Of a stretch of DNA of 64,000 nucleotides, positions 1-8,838 are shown one piece after another. Below the pieces are notes generated by a model, which was given only the letters and a program-made list of their open reading frames with translations, was not told the origin of the DNA and did no database searches. Origin of the DNA: Lachnospiraceae bacterium (GTDB lineage Bacteria; Bacillota; Clostridia; Lachnospirales; Lachnospiraceae); assembly GCA_017539565.1 (NCBI GenBank), contig JAFYCS010000036.1, positions 1-64,000 of the forward strand, read 5' to 3'. The first letter of the stretch is position 1. The number at the start of each line of letters is the position of its first letter. The translations under genes and the position numbers were made by a program.

Positions 1-551
1 TCATGGTGGGAGGATCTCCTGCAGACAATAATGTGTCTCTGGTAGAGAATGCTTTCGAAAAGGTTATGACTGACAATAATGTGACTATAGCAGACCGTAC
101 CCACTGCGATGGCTGGAGAGCGGAGCTGGCTGCAGACTATATATATTCGCATCGCGTTCTCGTTGCCGGCTGTGATGCGGTAATGTGCGGAAATGATAAT
201 GTGGCCAGTCAGGTGGTGAATGCCCTTGCGGTACAGCGTATGGCAGGGAAGATACTGGTCACCGGGCAGGATGCGGATCTTGAAGCCTGCCAGCGTATAG
301 TGGAGGGCACACAGATAATGACGGTATATAAGCCTGTTGAAAAGCTTGCGCGGCGTGCAGCGGAATGTGCCGTGGCAATGGCAGAGGACAGGGAGATAAG
401 CGGCAGTGATGTGGGCACGATATCTAACGGAAAGAAAGACCTGCCATACGTTAAGCTGGAACCGGTAATGGTGACCAGGGATAATATGGATGAAGTGATC
501 ATAGACAGCGGTTTCCATTCAAAAGAGGAAGTGTATCTGAATATTAAGTAA
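1..551 (+). CDS. Xylose-binding-protein-like periplasmic sugar-binding domain (C-terminal part only)
   Basis: The reading frame is open from the left edge and ends in TAA, giving the last 182 or so residues of a type I periplasmic-binding-protein fold. The segments GGSPADNN, VTGQDADLEACQRIVEGTQ and MTVYKPVEKLA closely follow the D-xylose-binding protein XylF family. Whether this is a transport lipoprotein, a sensor partner of a two-component system, or the sensor half of a regulator cannot be decided because the N-terminus lies outside the window. It is followed by a strong terminator and then by a complete sugar ABC operon with its own binding protein, so a sensing role for this second binding protein is a reasonable inference but not shown. 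Confidence 0.8.
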   Translation, partial: MVGGSPADNNVSLVENAFEKVMTDNNVTIADRTHCDGWRAELAADYIYSHRVLVAGCDAVMCGNDNVASQVVNALAVQRMAGKILVTGQDADLEACQRIVEGTQIMTVYKPVEKLARRAAECAVAMAEDREISGSDVGTISNGKKDLPYVKLEPVMVTRDNMDEVIIDSGFHSKEEVYLNIK

Positions 552-578
552 AGAATCTTAACATTTTTGCAATAAATT

Positions 579-617
579 CCTGAACCATGACAAAAAAATG
601 CTGGTTCAGGTTTTTTT
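579..617 (+). terminator. Rho-independent terminator after the XylF-like gene
   Basis: A perfect 9-bp stem, CCTGAACCA with TGGTTCAGG, is followed by seven T. It separates the upstream gene from the sugar ABC operon. Confidence 0.9.
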
Positions 618-667
618 GTGCGCTGAAAGTAGACAATAAAGTGAAGCAATTAGCAAACAACTACTAT

Positions 668-696
668 TTGACCTGTGTTAACATGACAACTGTAAA
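668..696 (+). promoter_or_regulatory. Putative sigma-A promoter of the sugar ABC operon
   Basis: TTGACC and TGTAAA are separated by 17 bases, about 65 bases ahead of the binding-protein start. The -35 box is good and the -10 box is mediocre. A short hairpin (GGAGC/GCTCC) follows in the leader. Confidence 0.4.
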
Positions 697-761
697 GGAG
701 CAAAAGCGCTCCGAAAGCAAACCCGAAAAACAAAACCAATAAAAAAGGGAGGAAAGCAACA

Positions 762-1934
762 ATGAAGAGATTTACAAAAGCATTTTTAGGCGCAACACTG
801 GCTGTATCAATGCTGGCTGGATGTAACGGAGGCGGCGGAACAGCACCCGCTACTACCGGCGGTTCAACCGAGACTACTACCACTACTTCAACAACTACTA
901 CAAGCACCGATGACGGCGGCTCAACCGAGACCACTACTACTTCAAACGAAGGCGCAGGCAAGAAGGTTGGTGTGTCCATGCCTACCAAGGATCTGCAGAG
1001 ATGGAATCAGGACGGTGCCAATATGGAGAGCGAGCTGAAGGCAGCAGGTTACGAAGTGGACCTTCAGTATGCAGCTAACGATGTACAGCAGCAGCTGTCA
1101 CAGATCGAGAACATGATCGCCGGCGGATGCGATGTAGTCGTTATCGCAGCTATCGAAGGTTCTTCACTTGGTGAGGCTCTTGACATGGCTAAGTCATCAG
1201 GCGTTCCCGTTATCGCTTATGACCGTCTGCTCATGAACAGCGATGCAGTTTCCTACTACGCAACCTTCGATAACTACAAGGTTGGTACCGTTCAGGGTAC
1301 ATACGTAAAGGATACCCTTGATCTGGATAATGCAGCAGGACCTTTCAATATTGAGTTTACAGCAGGTGATCCCGGTGATAACAACGCAGGTTACTTCTTC
1401 AACGGTGCATATGACGTTCTTAAGCCTTACATCGAGAGCGGAAAGCTTAATGTAGTATCAGGCCAGAAGTCCTTTGATGAAGTTGCAACTCCTACCTGGG
1501 CAACCGATAAGGCTCAGTCCAGAGCAGAGAACATCCTTTCATCTTACTATGCAGACGGAACCAACGTAGATGTATGGCTTTGCTCAAACGACTCCACCGC
1601 TCTTGGTGTTGAGAACGCTCTGGCAGCTAACTACAACGGAACCTATCCCATCATCACAGGTCAGGACTGCGATATCGTTAATACCAAGAACATGATCGAA
1701 GGCAAGCAGAGCATGTCAGTTTTCAAGGATACCCGTACTCTTGCATCCCAGGTTGTTAAGATGACCGGCCAGATCCTCAGCGGAACTACTGTAGATGTTA
1801 ATGATACTTCTACATATAACAATGGTGTGATCACCGTTCCTTCATTCCTCTGCGAGCCCGTATTTGCAGATGCAAACAACTACAAGACAATCCTTATCGA
1901 TTCCGGATACTACACCGAGGATCAGTTAAAGTAA
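762..1934 (+). CDS. Sugar ABC transporter substrate-binding lipoprotein (ChvE/multiple-monosaccharide type)
   Basis: A 390-residue secreted receptor for a CUT2 monosaccharide importer. Residues 1-20 form a lipoprotein signal peptide ending in the lipobox LAGC, so the mature protein should be tethered to the membrane at Cys21. A low-complexity Thr/Ser/Gly linker (about residues 24-66) follows, then a type I periplasmic-binding fold with KDLQRWNQDGANM and GQDCDIVNTKNMIEGKQ. The fold is closest to ChvE/XylF-like receptors for xylose, glucose, galactose or arabinose; the exact sugar cannot be read. GGGAGGA precedes the ATG at good spacing. The ATPase and two permease genes follow in the same direction, as expected for an importer operon. 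Confidence 0.9.
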   Translation: MKRFTKAFLGATLAVSMLAGCNGGGGTAPATTGGSTETTTTTSTTTTSTDDGGSTETTTTSNEGAGKKVGVSMPTKDLQRWNQDGANMESELKAAGYEVDLQYAANDVQQQLSQIENMIAGGCDVVVIAAIEGSSLGEALDMAKSSGVPVIAYDRLLMNSDAVSYYATFDNYKVGTVQGTYVKDTLDLDNAAGPFNIEFTAGDPGDNNAGYFFNGAYDVLKPYIESGKLNVVSGQKSFDEVATPTWATDKAQSRAENILSSYYADGTNVDVWLCSNDSTALGVENALAANYNGTYPIITGQDCDIVNTKNMIEGKQSMSVFKDTRTLASQVVKMTGQILSGTTVDVNDTSTYNNGVITVPSFLCEPVFADANNYKTILIDSGYYTEDQLK

Positions 1935-2041
1935 GAAAAAGACAGCAGTAAATCTATATACGGCAGGCGGGGAATACCCCGCCTGTTGTATGACAGGGAA
2001 CAAAAAGGCGGAAGGCAGAAGTAAAGATTGGAGGGGAAACC

Positions 2042-3580
2042 TTGGGTAAGATATTACTTGAAATGAAAGATATAACCAAGACCTTTCCCGGAGTAAAGGC
2101 TCTCGATAATGTCAACCTGCAGGTTGAAGAAGGCGAGATCCATGCGCTGGTAGGGGAAAATGGTGCCGGTAAGTCCACGCTGATGAACGTACTCAGCGGT
2201 ATATATCCCTACGGTACTTATGAAGGGGATATCATATATAATGGCGAAGTATGCCAGTTCCAGAAGATAACCGATTCCGAAAAGCGCGGTATAGTTATCA
2301 TTCATCAGGAGTTGGCCCTTGTGCCGCAGATGTCAATAGGTGAAAACATGTTCCTGGGCAATGAGCGCGGGAGCAAGAATGCGATCAACTGGGATGAAAC
2401 GTACAGCGAGGCTGATAAGTACCTTAAGATGGTAGGTCTTTCCGAGTCATCGCGTGTACTTGTAAAAGATATAGGAACAGGTAAGCAGCAGCTTGTGGAG
2501 ATAGCAAAGGCTCTGGCTAAGAATGCCAAGCTGCTTATCCTTGATGAGCCCACTTCGTCACTTAATGAGACGGACTCAAGAGCTTTGCTGGATCTGATGC
2601 TCGAGTTTAAGAAAAAGGGCATGACGATGATCATCATCACGCACAAGCTGAACGAGGTGGTATATGTTGCTGACAAGATCACTGTCGTGCGCGACGGTTC
2701 CACAGTTGAAACAATGGACTGTCATAGTATTACGATAAACGAAGACCGTATCATAAAAGGTATGGTAGGCCGTGAGATCACTGACCGTTTCCCCAAGCGC
2801 AGCAATGTGGAGATAGGGGATGTGAATATGGAGGTCAAAGACTGGACGGTTTATCATCCGGTCTATGCAGAACGTAAAGTCGTCGATAATGTAAACATGA
2901 ACGTCAAGAAGGGCGAAGTGGTAGGTATCTACGGATTGATGGGAGCCGGACGTACAGAGCTTGCGATGAGTATATTCGGACGTTCCTACGGTGCGGATAT
3001 AAGCGGAAGCCTTTATATCAACGGTGAGGAAGTGGTACTTAAGAATCCGCGTGAAGCCATCAATGCAAAGCTTGCATATGTTACCGAAGACCGTAAGGGT
3101 AACGGACTGGTGCTTTCAAATCCCATACGTGTGAATACCTCGCTGGCAAATATGGCCGGGGTAAGCAATAAGGGTATAATCGATATGGATAAGGAATACC
3201 AGGTGGCTGTTGAGTATAAGGATAAACTCCGTACCAAGACTCCTTCGGTAGAGCAGAACGTAGGTAATCTTTCGGGTGGTAACCAGCAGAAGGTGCTGCT
3301 TGCAAAGTGGATGTTCACGGATCCCGAGATACTGATCCTTGACGAGCCCACGCGTGGTATCGATGTAGGAGCCAAGTACGAGATCTACTGTATTATAAAT
3401 GATCTGGTAAAGGCCGGAAAATCCGTTGTGATGATATCCTCCGAGCTTCCCGAAGTCATAGGTATGAGCGACCGTATCTATATAATGAATGAAGGCAGGT
3501 TTGTGGGAGAGATGAAAGCATCCGATGCCACTCAGGAAAATATCATGGCCTGCATATTACAGGCGGGGAGGGGCGAATAA
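2042..3580 (+). CDS. mmsA: Sugar ABC transporter double ATPase (MmsA/GguA type)
   Basis: A 512-residue fused ATPase that energises the CUT2 sugar importer at the inner face of the membrane. Domain 1 has Walker A GENGAGKST (residues 38-46), a degenerate signature IGTGKQQ and Walker B LLILDEPT. Domain 2 has the degenerate Walker A GLMGAGRTE (near 300), the signature LSGGNQQ (near 410) and ILILDEPTRGID. This asymmetry is typical of the RbsA/XylG/MglA family. The start is TTG, supported by GGAGGGG about six bases upstream; no nearer ATG fits. Only two bases separate its stop from the first permease. Confidence 0.95.
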   Translation: MGKILLEMKDITKTFPGVKALDNVNLQVEEGEIHALVGENGAGKSTLMNVLSGIYPYGTYEGDIIYNGEVCQFQKITDSEKRGIVIIHQELALVPQMSIGENMFLGNERGSKNAINWDETYSEADKYLKMVGLSESSRVLVKDIGTGKQQLVEIAKALAKNAKLLILDEPTSSLNETDSRALLDLMLEFKKKGMTMIIITHKLNEVVYVADKITVVRDGSTVETMDCHSITINEDRIIKGMVGREITDRFPKRSNVEIGDVNMEVKDWTVYHPVYAERKVVDNVNMNVKKGEVVGIYGLMGAGRTELAMSIFGRSYGADISGSLYINGEEVVLKNPREAINAKLAYVTEDRKGNGLVLSNPIRVNTSLANMAGVSNKGIIDMDKEYQVAVEYKDKLRTKTPSVEQNVGNLSGGNQQKVLLAKWMFTDPEILILDEPTRGIDVGAKYEIYCIINDLVKAGKSVVMISSELPEVIGMSDRIYIMNEGRFVGEMKASDATQENIMACILQAGRGE

Positions 3581-3582
3581 GT

Positions 3583-4749
3583 ATGAATACAAAAATTCTT
3601 GATGTATTAAAAAAATATACTATGGTATTTGCCCTGATCGCCGTGATCATATTCTTTTATGCAAGTACCCAGGGGAAGATACTCCTTCCTCAGAATATAA
3701 ACAACCTTATATCCCAGAATGCGTACGTGTTCGTGCTGGCAGCCGGTATGCTCCTCTGCATACTTACCGGTGGCAACATCGACCTGGCAGTAGGTTCGGT
3801 AGTATGCTTCGTAGGCGGTATAGGCGCTGTTATGATGGATAAGAACATCAACGTATGGGTAGCCGTAGCAGTTATGCTCATCGGCGGTGTCCTGGTAGGT
3901 GTATGGCAGGGCTTCTGGATAGCCTACGTAAAAGTGCCTCCTTTCATAGCTACACTGGCAGGTATGTATGCATTCCGCGGACTTGCAAACGTAGTAATGA
4001 AGGGCTTCGCGGTAGGTGTACGTAATGAAACCTTCCTTAATGTATTCGGTGGCGGTGCAGACTGCTATATACCGGATGTACTTCACGGAGACGGTTTCAA
4101 CATCACATGTATGGTAGCGGGTGTGGCAGTAGCGTTAGTCTACACTGCTATGGTAATAAAGAAAAGACTCAGCGCAAAAGCGAAAGGGTATGAGCTTCAG
4201 CCACTGTACCAGGTAGTTCCCAAGATGGCAGTTGTCTGTGCGGCTCTGCTCTGGGTATTCTATAAGCTGGCCAATTACAAGGGTATACCCGCAGGTCTTA
4301 TCTGGATCGCGATAGTGCTCATAGCATACGGATATATCACATCCAAGACCACCATAGGACGTTATCTCTACGCAGTAGGCGGTAATGAGAAGGCCACAAG
4401 GCTTTCGGGTATCGATTCACGCAAGGTCTACTTCTTCGCATATATCAACATGGGGCTTATGGCAGGACTTGCAGGTATACTTACGATAGCACGTGCAGCG
4501 AATGCACAGCCCACCTTCGGACAGGGCTATGAGATGGATGCCATTGCAGCCTGCTTCATCGGTGGTGCTTCCGCATACGGCGGTGAAGGCGGTATCTTCG
4601 GTGTCATCATAGGTGCGGTACTTATGGGTGTTATCAACCAGGGTATGAGTATCATGGGTATGTCGGCAAATTATCAGAGCGTAGTAAAAGGTATAGTTGT
4701 ACTTGTGGCTATCATCTTTGATGTGCTCTCTAATAAGAAGAAAAAGTAA
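3583..4749 (+). CDS. mmsB: Sugar ABC transporter permease 1 (MmsB/GguB type)
   Basis: A 388-residue polytopic permease of the BPD_transp_2 family with about ten hydrophobic segments. Landmark motifs are QNAYVFVLAAGM, LTGGNIDLAVGS, the EAA-like stretch GRYLYAVGGNEKATRLSGI, and GGASAYGGEGGIFGVIIGA near the C-terminus. It forms the membrane channel for the sugar captured by the upstream lipoprotein. It begins two bases after the ATPase stop and is followed 12 bases later by a second permease of the same family and length, so the channel may be a heterodimer. Confidence 0.93.
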   Translation: MNTKILDVLKKYTMVFALIAVIIFFYASTQGKILLPQNINNLISQNAYVFVLAAGMLLCILTGGNIDLAVGSVVCFVGGIGAVMMDKNINVWVAVAVMLIGGVLVGVWQGFWIAYVKVPPFIATLAGMYAFRGLANVVMKGFAVGVRNETFLNVFGGGADCYIPDVLHGDGFNITCMVAGVAVALVYTAMVIKKRLSAKAKGYELQPLYQVVPKMAVVCAALLWVFYKLANYKGIPAGLIWIAIVLIAYGYITSKTTIGRYLYAVGGNEKATRLSGIDSRKVYFFAYINMGLMAGLAGILTIARAANAQPTFGQGYEMDAIAACFIGGASAYGGEGGIFGVIIGAVLMGVINQGMSIMGMSANYQSVVKGIVVLVAIIFDVLSNKKKK

Positions 4750-4761
4750 GGAGAGTGAATC

Positions 4762-5931
4762 ATGGCAAAATTTCTTGAAACATTAAAAAAGCATGCAATG
4801 CTGATCGTTCTTGTCCTGGTATATATCTTCTTTACCGTGAAGACCAACGGCTTGATGTTCTCTCCTCTGAACTTTAACGCCCTGATCACGCAGAATGCAT
4901 ACGTATTCATCCTGGCAACAGGTATGCTGATGTGTATGCTTACCGGCGGCAATATCGATCTTTCCTGCGGATCTTTCGTATGTTTCCTGGGATCTGTAGG
5001 TGGTATCATGATGGTAGTAAAGGGACTGGGAACCGGTACATCGATCTTCCTCATGCTGGTCGTAGGTATAATCTACGGATGTGTGCTGGGCTTCCTGGTA
5101 GCGTATGTGAATATCCCGCCCTGGATCGCAACACTTGCCGGATATCTGGCATTCAGAGGCTGGGGAACAGCGCTTCTTTCGGAAAACAGTGACACCGGTA
5201 GTATAGGCCCCTTCCCCAAGAGCTTCCTTCAGATATTTTCAGGTAAGTTATTTGAAACAAAGATCAATGAGCTTAACTATGTCTGCCTTATAACAGGTAT
5301 AGTAGCAAGTGTGATAGTGGTAGCAGTAAACTTTATGACCAGAGCTAACAAAGTTAAAAAGGGATATGAAGCTGATTCGATCATATCTGTGGTCATCAAA
5401 TCGGTACTTTCCGCAGCAGTTATCATGCTCTTTGCATACAAGCTGGCTATGGCCGGCGGTATACCTACAGTTCTGGTATGGGTGGTAGCGATAGTGCTGA
5501 TATACAGCTTCATCACATCAAAGACTACCCTTGGCCGTTACTTCTATACCATAGGCGGTAATAAGGAAGCTACCAGGCTTTCGGGTGTGGATACAAAGAA
5601 GATCATGTTCTTTGCTTACCTGAACATGGCGATACTGACAGTTATCACTTCCTATATAGTAGTTGCACGTTTCCAGGCTGCCAACTCAACGGCAGGTACC
5701 AACTACGAGATGGACGCCATTGCGGCCTGCGTGGTAGGTGGTGTTTCCGCATACGGCGGTTCCGGTTCAGTATTCGGTATGGTAATAGGTGCAACGCTGA
5801 TAGGTGTCATCAACCTGGGCATGCAGCTTACAGGTGTGGATGCCGACTGGCAGAAGATAGTAAAGGGTGCGGTACTTCTGGGTGCAGTGGTATTTGATAT
5901 CATGGCAGCAAAGAAGAACGCTAATAAGTAA
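4762..5931 (+). CDS. Sugar ABC transporter permease 2 (MmsB paralogue)
   Basis: A 389-residue permease clearly paralogous to the preceding gene along its whole length. Compare ALITQNAYVFILATGML, LTGGNIDLSCGSFVC, TLGRYFYTIGGNKEATRLSG and VVGGVSAYGGSGSVFG with the same positions of permease 1. GGAGAG lies before the ATG. The usual multiple-sugar systems encode one permease that works as a homodimer, so the two copies here suggest either a heterodimeric channel or two channels sharing one ATPase. The operon ends at a strong hairpin 25 bases after the stop. Confidence 0.92.
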   Translation: MAKFLETLKKHAMLIVLVLVYIFFTVKTNGLMFSPLNFNALITQNAYVFILATGMLMCMLTGGNIDLSCGSFVCFLGSVGGIMMVVKGLGTGTSIFLMLVVGIIYGCVLGFLVAYVNIPPWIATLAGYLAFRGWGTALLSENSDTGSIGPFPKSFLQIFSGKLFETKINELNYVCLITGIVASVIVVAVNFMTRANKVKKGYEADSIISVVIKSVLSAAVIMLFAYKLAMAGGIPTVLVWVVAIVLIYSFITSKTTLGRYFYTIGGNKEATRLSGVDTKKIMFFAYLNMAILTVITSYIVVARFQAANSTAGTNYEMDAIAACVVGGVSAYGGSGSVFGMVIGATLIGVINLGMQLTGVDADWQKIVKGAVLLGAVVFDIMAAKKNANK

Positions 5932-5956
5932 TATCAACGATAGATTAAAGATGCTG

Positions 5957-5996
5957 CGGGCTGTCAAGAAAAAATACTTGACAGCCCGTTTGCTTT
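5957..5996 (+). terminator. Terminator of the sugar ABC operon, overlapping the ylxM promoter
   Basis: A 12-bp perfect stem (CGGGCTGTCAAG and CTTGACAGCCCG) with an A-rich loop is followed by TTTGCTTT. The downstream arm itself contains TTGACA, the -35 box of the next promoter. Confidence 0.85.
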
Positions 5997-6006
5997 CTGG
6001 CATAAT
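5978..6006 (+). promoter_or_regulatory. Sigma-A promoter for ylxM-ffh, buried in the terminator
   Basis: A perfect TTGACA (5978-5983), a 17-base spacer, and CATAAT (6001-6006). Transcription should start near 6013, only about four bases before the ylxM ATG. Confidence 0.7.
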
Positions 6007-6016
6007 ACGCTTTGTT

Positions 6017-6376
6017 ATGGAAAAAATAGTCGAGCAGGGCATATTATACGATTTTTACGGACCGCTGCTTACGCAGCACCAGCAGGAGGTTTATGAAGCC
6101 TGCGTATTTGAGGATCTGAGCCTTGCGGAGGCCGCGGAGCGTTTCGAAGTTAGCAGGCAGAATATCCATGATCTGGTAAAACGCTGCGACAAGAGCCTTA
6201 AGGACTATGAAAAGCGCCTTGGACTGATAGCGCGCTTCAGAGAGAACAGGGACAGCCTTGAGAGTATCAGGGATCTGCTGGCAAAAAACAGGGAGGCAGA
6301 CGGTTCCCGAAAATTCAGCGGGGCAGAGATAAACGGACTGCTGCAGGCCGTGGATCATCTGCTGGATGAGATATAG
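6017..6376 (+). CDS. ylxM: YlxM family helix-turn-helix protein, SRP-associated
   Basis: A 119-residue protein of the YlxM/p13 family, which is encoded next to ffh in most Firmicutes and is linked to signal-recognition-particle function. An HTH of sigma-region-4 type is visible: LTQHQQEVYEACVFEDLSLA, then AAERFEVSRQNIHDLVKRCD (about residues 20-60), with a charged helical C-terminus. The chosen ATG gives the family's normal N-terminus (MEKIVEQGILYDFYGPLL). No Shine-Dalgarno sequence precedes it, and the -10 box lies only ten bases upstream, so the message is predicted to be nearly leaderless. ffh follows after ten bases. Confidence 0.9.
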   Translation: MEKIVEQGILYDFYGPLLTQHQQEVYEACVFEDLSLAEAAERFEVSRQNIHDLVKRCDKSLKDYEKRLGLIARFRENRDSLESIRDLLAKNREADGSRKFSGAEINGLLQAVDHLLDEI

Positions 6377-6386
6377 GATGTGTTAA

Positions 6387-7742
6387 ATGGCATTTGAGAG
6401 CTTAAGTGATAAATTACAGAATATCTTCAAGGGTCTGAAGGGCAAGGGAAAGCTTACCGAAGCTGATGTCCGCGGAGCCATGAAGGAAGTCAAGATGGCA
6501 CTTCTGGAAGCAGATGTTAACTTCCGCGTGGTAAAGCAGTTCGTCAAGTCTGTTGAAGAGCGTGCCGTTGGTGAGGACGTTATGAACGGCCTCAATCCCG
6601 GACAGATGGTCATCAAGATAGTTAACGAAGAGATGACCGCCCTTATGGGCAGCGAGACTACGGAGCTTAAGCTGCAGCCCGGAAAGGCCACCACAGTCAT
6701 CATGATGTGCGGTCTTCAGGGTGCTGGTAAGACCACGACTACAGCAAAGATAGCCGGAAAGCTTAAGCTGAAGGGTAAGAAACCCCTGCTTGTAGCCTGC
6801 GACGTTTACAGGCCTGCCGCTGTAGAACAGCTGGAGATAAACGGAAAGAAGCAGGAAGTTGATGTGTTCTCAATGGGCACGGATCACAAGCCTGTAGACA
6901 TAGCAAAGGCTGCAATGGCCCATGCGGAAAAGAACGGCCATAACGTAGTCATCATAGATACCGCAGGACGTCTGCATATCGATGAGGATATGATGCAGGA
7001 GCTCATCACCATCAAGGAGCAGATAGAAGTGCATCAGACTCTCCTGGTAGTTGACGCGATGACCGGTCAGGATGCGGTCAATGTGGCTAAAGAGTTCGAT
7101 GAGAAGGTCGGAGTTACCGGTGTTATCCTGACAAAGATGGATGGTGATACCCGCGGTGGTGCGGCACTTTCCGTAAAGGCGGTAACAGGCAAGCCTATAT
7201 TGTTCGTAGGTATGGGCGAAAAGCTTTCTGACCTTGAGCAGTTCTATCCCGACAGAATGGCAGGACGTATCCTGGGCATGGGCGATGTGCTCTCTCTTAT
7301 CGAAAAGGTTGAGCAGAGCATAGATATCGATCCGGAAACAGAGAAGGATATGGCGGGCCGCCTTAAGAAAGGCAAGTTCGATTTTAATGATTTCCTTGAG
7401 TCGATGAAGCAGATGCAGAAGATGGGAGGCATAGGAAGCATACTTTCCATGCTGCCCGGAGTAGGCTCAAAGATGGGCGACATCAGCTCAATGATAGATG
7501 ACAAGCAGCTTAAGCAGACAGAGGCTATAGTACTCTCCATGACACCGCAGGAGAGAGCCAATCCCAAGCTTTTAAATCCCCAGCGCAAGTTCAGGATCGC
7601 TAAGGGAGCAGGCGTGGACGTGGCTATAGTCAACCGCTTCATCAAGCAGTTTGAGCAGTCACAGAAGATGATGAAGCAGATGCCCGGAATGATGGGGGGC
7701 ATGGGTAAGAAAGGACGTGGAGGCTTTCGCTTTCCGTTTTAA
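6387..7742 (+). CDS. ffh: Signal recognition particle protein Ffh (SRP54)
   Basis: A 451-residue GTPase that binds signal sequences on nascent proteins and targets them to the FtsY receptor. The N domain is followed by the G domain, with G1 GLQGAGKTTTTAK near residue 109, DVYRPAA, IDTAGR and TKMDGD. The Met-rich M domain runs from about residue 320 and ends MMKQMPGMMGGMGKKG, the RNA- and signal-binding part. Length and order match the family. It sits between ylxM and rpsP, as in B. subtilis. The ribosome site is weak (AGGATG) and coupling to ylxM is plausible. Confidence 0.98.
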   Translation: MAFESLSDKLQNIFKGLKGKGKLTEADVRGAMKEVKMALLEADVNFRVVKQFVKSVEERAVGEDVMNGLNPGQMVIKIVNEEMTALMGSETTELKLQPGKATTVIMMCGLQGAGKTTTTAKIAGKLKLKGKKPLLVACDVYRPAAVEQLEINGKKQEVDVFSMGTDHKPVDIAKAAMAHAEKNGHNVVIIDTAGRLHIDEDMMQELITIKEQIEVHQTLLVVDAMTGQDAVNVAKEFDEKVGVTGVILTKMDGDTRGGAALSVKAVTGKPILFVGMGEKLSDLEQFYPDRMAGRILGMGDVLSLIEKVEQSIDIDPETEKDMAGRLKKGKFDFNDFLESMKQMQKMGGIGSILSMLPGVGSKMGDISSMIDDKQLKQTEAIVLSMTPQERANPKLLNPQRKFRIAKGAGVDVAIVNRFIKQFEQSQKMMKQMPGMMGGMGKKGRGGFRFPF

Positions 7743-7782
7743 ATAACAATCATTTAATCCAAGAAAAGGGAGGAAATTAAAA

Positions 7783-8028
7783 ATGGCAGTAAAGATGAGA
7801 TTAACCAGAATGGGAAAGAAGAAAAAGCCCCAGTATCGTATAGTTGTGGCTGATTCCCGTAATGCGCGTGATGGTAAGGTGATCGACGAAGTAGGTACCT
7901 ACGATCCCAACACCACACCCTCTACCTTCAAGTTCGATGAGGAGAAGACCAAGAAGTGGCTTGCTAATGGCGCACAGCCTACCGAGACTGTAGGCAAGCT
8001 CCTTAAGCTGGCTAACATCGAAAAATAA
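7783..8028 (+). CDS. rpsP: 30S ribosomal protein S16
   Basis: An 81-residue S16 of normal length starting [20 protein letters not shown], followed by the family's VVADSR and VGTYDP segments. GGGAGG precedes the ATG. It is part of the conserved ffh-rpsP-khpA-rimM-trmD order, binds 16S rRNA and is needed for 30S assembly. Confidence 0.98.
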   Translation: MAVKMRLTRMGKKKKPQYRIVVADSRNARDGKVIDEVGTYDPNTTPSTFKFDEEKTKKWLANGAQPTETVGKLLKLANIEK

Positions 8029-8048
8029 TTGAAGCCGGGGGTATTTGA

Positions 8049-8279
8049 ATGAAAGAATTAGTTGAGGTGATGGCCAAGGCTCTGGTTGATAAACCGGAGG
8101 CTGTGCAGGTCACCGAGGAGGCTGACGGAAAGCATATCACCGTCAAGCTCAAGGTTGACCCCTCAGACATGGGCAAGGTCATCGGCAAGCAGGGCAGGAT
8201 AGCAAAAGCGATCCGTGCCGTTGTAAAGGCTGCCTCCACCAGGGACGATACCTATGTGGACGTAGACATAATAGAGTAA
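8049..8279 (+). CDS. khpA: KhpA, single KH-domain RNA-binding protein
   Basis: A 76-residue protein made almost entirely of one KH domain, with the GxxG-type loop in MGKVIGKQGRIAKAIR. In Firmicutes KhpA pairs with KhpB (Jag) and binds many RNAs; it was formerly YlqC. GGGGG lies just before the ATG, and it follows rpsP by 20 bases in the conserved cluster. No special features. Confidence 0.95.
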   Translation: MKELVEVMAKALVDKPEAVQVTEEADGKHITVKLKVDPSDMGKVIGKQGRIAKAIRAVVKAASTRDDTYVDVDIIE

Positions 8280-8289
8280 TAAAACATAA

Positions 8290-8318
8290 ATGCCCGGGAG
8301 TTTTTTCCGGGCATTATT
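8290..8318 (+). terminator. Hairpin between khpA and rimM (weak terminator or attenuator)
   Basis: ATGCCCGG pairs with CCGGGCAT around a nine-base loop, but only TATTTAA follows rather than a T-run. It probably tunes or processes the polycistronic mRNA ahead of rimM rather than ending it fully. Confidence 0.5.
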
Positions 8319-8334
8319 TAACAGAAGGGGATCT

Positions 8335-8838
8335 ATGACAGAAGATTATTTCAGGATAGGTGTGATAACGGAGCCTCACGGAGTAAGGGGAGAGGTAAAG
8401 GTTTATCCCACAACAGATGATGCGGCGCATCTTAAAAAAGTGAAGGAATATTATATGCCTGCCGATGATGGTATGCAGTGTCTGCATGCTGCGGGTATGA
8501 AGATGCAGAATGACCGTATCATACTTCAGTTTAAAGAGATAACTGACAGGGATACGGCGGAGAAGCTTCGCAAAAAGGAGCTTTATGTGGACCGTGCCCA
8601 TGCCGTGCCTCTTGAGGAGGATGAATACTATATTTCCGACCTTGAGGGACTGGATGTGTATGAAAATGACGAAAAGATAGGCACACTGCAGGAAGTGCTG
8701 CGCACCGGGGCAAATGATGTGTACCGTATAGAGCGTAATGACGGCAGCGAGCTGCTGCTGCCGGCCATCAAGCAGTGCGTGCTTAAGGTTGATATAAAAG
8801 AGGGCCGCGTTGACGTGGCGGTCATGGAAGGCTTATGA
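8335..8838 (+). CDS. rimM: Ribosome maturation factor RimM
   Basis: A 167-residue two-domain 16S rRNA processing protein that helps mature the 30S head and binds S19. The N-terminal barrel begins FRIGVITEPHGVRGEVKVYP; the PRC-barrel domain follows with EEDEYYISDLEGLDVY and GANDVYRI. AGAAGGGG sits five bases ahead of this ATG, which decides the start over an upstream in-frame codon inside the hairpin. The stop overlaps the trmD start (ATGA), so the two are translationally coupled. Confidence 0.95.
   Translation: MTEDYFRIGVITEPHGVRGEVKVYPTTDDAAHLKKVKEYYMPADDGMQCLHAAGMKMQNDRIILQFKEITDRDTAEKLRKKELYVDRAHAVPLEEDEYYISDLEGLDVYENDEKIGTLQEVLRTGANDVYRIERNDGSELLLPAIKQCVLKVDIKEGRVDVAVMEGL

Noticed and set aside
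690-725. Catabolite-response (cre) site near the sugar ABC promoter
   Set aside because: Only the core AAAGCGCT fits; the flanks do not follow the consensus palindrome.
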